This document shows positions 60,958 through 64,000 of a DNA stretch of 64,000 bases, one piece after another. How positions within the stretch are numbered: the first letter of the stretch is position 1; every line of letters begins with the position of its first letter. This stretch comes from Lachnospiraceae bacterium MA2020 (GTDB lineage Bacteria; Bacillota; Clostridia; Lachnospirales; Lachnospiraceae). The translations under genes and the position numbers were made by a program. The DNA is taken from assembly GCA_000746015.1 (NCBI GenBank), contig JQKK01000010.1, positions 97,892-161,891 of the forward strand, in the 5' to 3' direction. Below the pieces are notes generated by a model. The model had not been told where the DNA came from, made no database searches, and worked only from the letters and a program-made list of their open reading frames with translations.

Positions 60958-62417
60958 TAGAGATCACCTGTATAGCTGATAATAAAGAGATAAAAATATC
61001 ATGTGAAGAAGGCAAAAATCTCCTTGGAGTATTAAAGGAGAATGACATTCACTTAAGCGCACCATGTGGGGGAAAGGGCAGATGCGGCAGATGTCTTGTG
61101 TCATATAATGGCAGAGAAGTACTTGCCTGCAGGACGTTGGCAGATAAAGGCGGACATCTTGAAATCCCGTCTGATAACTTTGATTTCTCCGAAAGTGATA
61201 AAAGCATAAATAAGGCAGATGTATCACATAGGACAGGTATAGCTGTCGATATAGGAAGTACGACTATCGCTCTGGAACTGCTTGACCTCGATGCGAGGAA
61301 GGTGATAGCGGAAAAGACGACTACGAACCATCAGAGGATTTTTGGAGCAGATGTTATTTCAAGGATAGATGCAGCTGTAATGGGGCATGCGCTTGAGCTT
61401 AAAAATACTGTTCAGAAAGATATCTGCGGTGCTATAGATGCTCTGTGTGATGCAGCAGGGATCGCAGTGAGCGATGTGGATGAGATAGCTTTGGCAGCTA
61501 ATACGACCATGCTGCACCTGCTGCAGGGGATGGATGTGAGCGGACTGGCGTCGTACCCTTTTGAGCCAGAGAGCCTTGAGTATAGAGAAGCAGATGCGGC
61601 AGAGGTACTTGGAAGCGGTTTTAAGGGGAATGCAAAGTGCAGGATAGTCCCTGGAATAAGTGCTTTTGTGGGAGCAGATATCGCAGCCGGGATCTATGCA
61701 CTTGGCATGATGGACGAAAAGCAATGCACAGCAATGATCGACTTTGGAACTAATGGCGAGATGGTCTTGAAAAAAGGGGATACTATATATGCAGCATCGA
61801 CGGCAGCGGGACCGGCTTTTGAGGGAGGAAATATCTCCTGTGGCATGGGATCAGTGGATGGTGCTGTGTATGGTTTCTCTTTTGATGGTGGGATAAAGAC
61901 TATAGGCGGCTCAGAGCCTATAGGTATATGCGGTACCGGTCTTATCGAGCTTATAGCAGAGCTTAGGCGGCATGGGAAGATTGATGAAAATGGAGTACTT
62001 ACCGACGAGTACCATGACACCGGTTTTGTGGTGGCAGATGGAAAACGTAAGGTGAAGCTTACGCAAAAAGACATACATGAATTTCTCCTAGCAAAGTCGG
62101 CAGTTCGCGCAGGCTTTGATACATTGCTTGAAGAAGCAGGGATAGACGATGAATCTGATATGCTCCTTTATCTTTCAGGAGGTTTTGGTTCGCACTTAAA
62201 TATAAAAGAGGCAGCCTATATAGGACTTGTTGATGAGCGCTTTACAGAAAATGCTGTTGCTGCAGGCAATACGTCACTTATGGGTGCCGCGAGACTTCTC
62301 ATGGAAGGTGACGAGGGAGTGGAAGCACTAAAAGAAATTGTGGAGTCGACAAAAATTCTTGAGCTTGCAAACATAGAAGGATTTAATATAAAATATATAA
62401 ATGGTATGAGATTATAG
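60954..62417 (+). CDS. RACo-like corrinoid reductive activator (2Fe-2S + ASKHA ATPase)
   Basis: The 487-residue protein has an N-terminal ferredoxin with cysteines C38, C44, C47 and C59 (PCGGKGRCGRCLV ... ACR) for a 2Fe-2S cluster. An ASKHA domain follows, with GIAVDIGSTTIALELLD, AANTTMLHLL, MIDFGTNGEMVL and LYLSGGFGSHLN. Proteins of this DUF4445/RACo family use ATP to reduce inactive Co(II) in corrinoid proteins. It is paired with the activation-type protein and lies downstream of B12 synthesis. Confidence 0.87.
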   Translation: MIEITCIADNKEIKISCEEGKNLLGVLKENDIHLSAPCGGKGRCGRCLVSYNGREVLACRTLADKGGHLEIPSDNFDFSESDKSINKADVSHRTGIAVDIGSTTIALELLDLDARKVIAEKTTTNHQRIFGADVISRIDAAVMGHALELKNTVQKDICGAIDALCDAAGIAVSDVDEIALAANTTMLHLLQGMDVSGLASYPFEPESLEYREADAAEVLGSGFKGNAKCRIVPGISAFVGADIAAGIYALGMMDEKQCTAMIDFGTNGEMVLKKGDTIYAASTAAGPAFEGGNISCGMGSVDGAVYGFSFDGGIKTIGGSEPIGICGTGLIELIAELRRHGKIDENGVLTDEYHDTGFVVADGKRKVKLTQKDIHEFLLAKSAVRAGFDTLLEEAGIDDESDMLLYLSGGFGSHLNIKEAAYIGLVDERFTENAVAAGNTSLMGAARLLMEGDEGVEALKEIVESTKILELANIEGFNIKYINGMRL

Positions 62418-62448
62418 ATTAGCTGTAGATATATCTGGAGGTGCGATG

Positions 62449-62751
62449 ATGGTTAAACACATTATTTTGTGGCAGCTTAAAGATGAGTATTCTGAGGATG
62501 AGAAGATAGGTATCCGTAAGGGTATTAAGGAGGGACTTGAGAGTCTCGTGGGCAAGGTGCCGGGACTTGTTGATGTACATGTTCAGACTGAGTTTTTAGA
62601 AACTTCTAATGCAGATGTGCTTTTGGACAGCACACTTGAGAGCTTTGAGGCTTTGAAGGGGTATGCTGTGCATCCAGAACATGTTGCAGTAGCAGACAGC
62701 AAGGTAAGACCATTTACAAAGTCAAGAGTTTGTATGGATTACGAGGTGTGA
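62449..62751 (+). CDS. Dabb-domain (stress-responsive A/B barrel) protein
   Basis: The ~100-residue protein (MVKHIILWQLKDEYSEDEK...) has the Dabb pattern: N-terminal VKHIILW, a central VDVHVQTEF and YAVHPEHVAVADSKVRPF. ATG 62449 has GGAGG seven bases upstream; ATG 62446 is directly before it. The fold is a dimeric ferredoxin-like barrel; the function is unknown. Confidence 0.85.
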   Translation: MVKHIILWQLKDEYSEDEKIGIRKGIKEGLESLVGKVPGLVDVHVQTEFLETSNADVLLDSTLESFEALKGYAVHPEHVAVADSKVRPFTKSRVCMDYEV

Positions 62752-62754
62752 TTA

Positions 62755-62943
62755 ATGTTTACACCTCTAACAGTGATCCTTGTAAGCAACATCTTTCTCG
62801 CTGTAGGGATAGTGATGTTTATTAATGGTATGATACACCGCAAAAAGCTTTCACTTGCAAAGATGGTGATACTGATCTTCGGCGGAAGCTTCATGGCAAT
62901 AGCAGCTGCAATGATTGATGTAGCTGTGCTGGTATTTAAGTAG
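62755..62943 (+). CDS. Two-helix membrane peptide
   Basis: The 62-residue protein has two transmembrane helices (VILVSNIFLAVGIVMFING and MVILIFGGSFMAIAAAMIDV) around a basic loop HRKKLSLAK. It starts three bases after the Dabb gene stop. The family is unknown. Confidence 0.6.
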   Translation: MFTPLTVILVSNIFLAVGIVMFINGMIHRKKLSLAKMVILIFGGSFMAIAAAMIDVAVLVFK

Positions 62944-62955
62944 AATTATAGTAAA

Positions 62956-62997
62956 AAATGACAGCAATCCAAGTAGGCGTTGCTGTCATTTCACTGT
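62956..62997 (+). terminator. Terminator of the RACo/Dabb operon
   Basis: AAATGACAGCAA (62956-62967) and TTGCTGTCATTT (62980-62991), 12 bp, followed by CAC and T-rich sequence. Confidence 0.85.
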
Positions 62998-63014
62998 TTT
63001 TTGCATAAATGATC

Positions 63015-63575
63015 TTATTTTTTATCCTCTTCTAATCTAAGAGGTATCACACCTCTATAGGGAATTGTTGAATATTTTTTTACTGATTCAAAATATATTC
63101 CCTGCTTATAGCCGTTAATACTGCCGGTATATCCATATAATCTGCTGGAGTGATCTTTACCATAAGACACTCCGTCTTCATCAGTAAAGGATTCTGCATA
63201 ATACGAATTAACTCCATTATTGGAAGTTGTAAGAACTTCGTTTATATAAACTTTACTTATAATGAGATCACCTGATTGTATATCATTTCGAAATTCCCTA
63301 TATTTCTTTTGATTCGAAACAAATAGCGGAAATGCCATCCCCATGAATAAGCCAAACAGAAAAATGAAGAGCACGAAAAGAAGAAACAGTTTATTTTCAT
63401 CATTTGCCAAAATTGAACTGGCAACTTTCACACCTATGCATATTAAAAAGCATCCTATCAGACTCATACCCATAGCAGCCAGGACGCTGAAAATACCATT
63501 ACTATATAAACCTGTCACATAATCCTCTATGTACTTTTTCTCTTTTGGATCATTTACCTGTGATAATTTTCTCAT
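63015..63575 (-). CDS. Membrane protein of unknown function
   Basis: The 186-residue protein has two transmembrane helices (about 30-55 and 62-87) and a hydrophilic C-terminal domain with many Tyr and Ser (NSYYAESFTDEDGVSYGKDH). No family is recognised. It is convergent with the Dabb operon. Confidence 0.65.
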   Translation of the reverse strand: MRKLSQVNDPKEKKYIEDYVTGLYSNGIFSVLAAMGMSLIGCFLICIGVKVASSILANDENKLFLLFVLFIFLFGLFMGMAFPLFVSNQKKYREFRNDIQSGDLIISKVYINEVLTTSNNGVNSYYAESFTDEDGVSYGKDHSSRLYGYTGSINGYKQGIYFESVKKYSTIPYRGVIPLRLEEDKK

Positions 63576-63859
63576 TTTTCAGCTCTTTCAATAATTTCCT
63601 CTATTGGCATAGTTTTTGTTACTGTCATGATAAAATCCTGCCTGCTATTATGTTACTTTATTTTACAGATTTTGCAAGTGCTGCTTTTTGTCTGGCGGAG
63701 TAAATTTACTGTAGGATTTGAAAGGTAGACTATACCCTATGATCAGTTTAGATGCTCAAACCTTACTCATTATACTGCTTAATAAGATAACAGTTCAAGG
63801 ATATTTGTGCGTTCCGACGCACTTTATTCAAGGGCAGAGGCGTCAGCCTCTGGTTTCCT
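63576..63859. other. Intergenic stretch with two hairpins
   Basis: GTGCGT-TCCG-ACGCAC (63807-63822) and CAGAGGC-GTCA-GCCTCTG (63835-63852) follow the end of the minus-strand gene at the edge. They may be terminators, though T-tails are poor. Nothing else was seen. Confidence 0.45.
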
Positions 63860-64000
63860 TTAGAACAGTTTCCAGATATAATTATGCATTCCTATGCTCA
63901 TCCATTTCTTCAATTCTGCACTTAACTCTACTTGCATGCTGTCATAGTATTTTCCCCATGCCGGCTGCTTATGCATACTTTTTCTTACTTCTTTTACAGT
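63860..64000 (-). CDS. Partial gene entering from the right edge (C-terminal 46 codons)
   Basis: On the minus strand the frame is open from the edge to TAA (63862-63860). It encodes a basic tail (KEVRKSMHKQPAWGKYYDSM, then ELSAELKKWMSIGMHNYIWK). No family is recognised. Hairpins just downstream support a gene end. Confidence 0.4.
   Translation of the reverse strand, partial: TVKEVRKSMHKQPAWGKYYDSMQVELSAELKKWMSIGMHNYIWKLF

Noticed and set aside
63807..63852. tRNA or attachment-site arms near the right edge
   Set aside because: Two short hairpins are present but no cloverleaf, anticodon arm or CCA end can be formed.

Overview
This window looks like a chromosome segment of an anaerobic Firmicute, most likely a Lachnospiraceae member (Butyrivibrio/Roseburia-like). 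The reasons are an AT-leaning chromosomal codon use, a clostridial carbohydrate-uptake layout (YesN/YesM two-component pair, LplB/LplC-type permeases, GH31 and GH16 enzymes), an oxygen-independent cobalamin pathway, and a visibly GC-rich Tn1549-like conjugative element in the middle. Species is inferred only.

Left arm (1-20777): the end of a thiamine operon (thiM-thiE fusion, thiD, thiC); a convergent two-component pair that probably controls the divergent sugar ABC transporter, the GH31 glycosidase and a Gfo/Idh oxidoreductase; a MacB-like export operon (permease, adaptor, ATPase); and the 5' part of a secreted GH16 glucanase gene.

Middle (20764-43722): a 22.96-kb integrative conjugative element has inserted into the GH16 gene. 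A large serine recombinase lies at its left end. Minus-strand genes follow for a sigma-like factor, a TetR-controlled ABC-2 transporter cargo, a MOBP relaxase and MobC, an NlpC/P60 hydrolase, VirB4, PrgI, an orphan DNA methyltransferase, VirB6, Maff2, VirD4, PcfB and a ParB-like protein. CATAAGA flanks both ends. Removing the element and one copy restores one reading frame of about 1224 codons. Fourteen copies of a near-identical ~23-bp palindrome (arms GGGACA / TGTCCC) sit at almost every gene boundary of the element, sometimes inside genes. None was seen in the chromosome or in the ABC cargo. This dispersed palindrome family, together with the ParB-like protein and a ~180-nt multi-stem structure beside parB, is the most promising undescribed system here.

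Right arm (43716-64000): the orphaned 3' part of the glucanase gene (carbohydrate-binding modules, KEEPA/PSENK repeats); a small membrane protein; then a tightly overlapping anaerobic cobalamin operon (cobQ, cobU, cobS, a second short CobU-like gene, cbiB, cobD, cbiC, cbiD, cbiF, cbiG, cbiH, a cbiJ-cbiE-cbiT triple fusion, cbiA and a Cys-rich small protein). After it come a MecA-like adaptor, a B12 methionine-synthase activation-type protein and a RACo-like corrinoid reductive activator, so genes that make B12 lie next to genes that likely keep B12 enzymes active. A Dabb-domain protein, two small membrane proteins and a partial gene at the right edge close the window.
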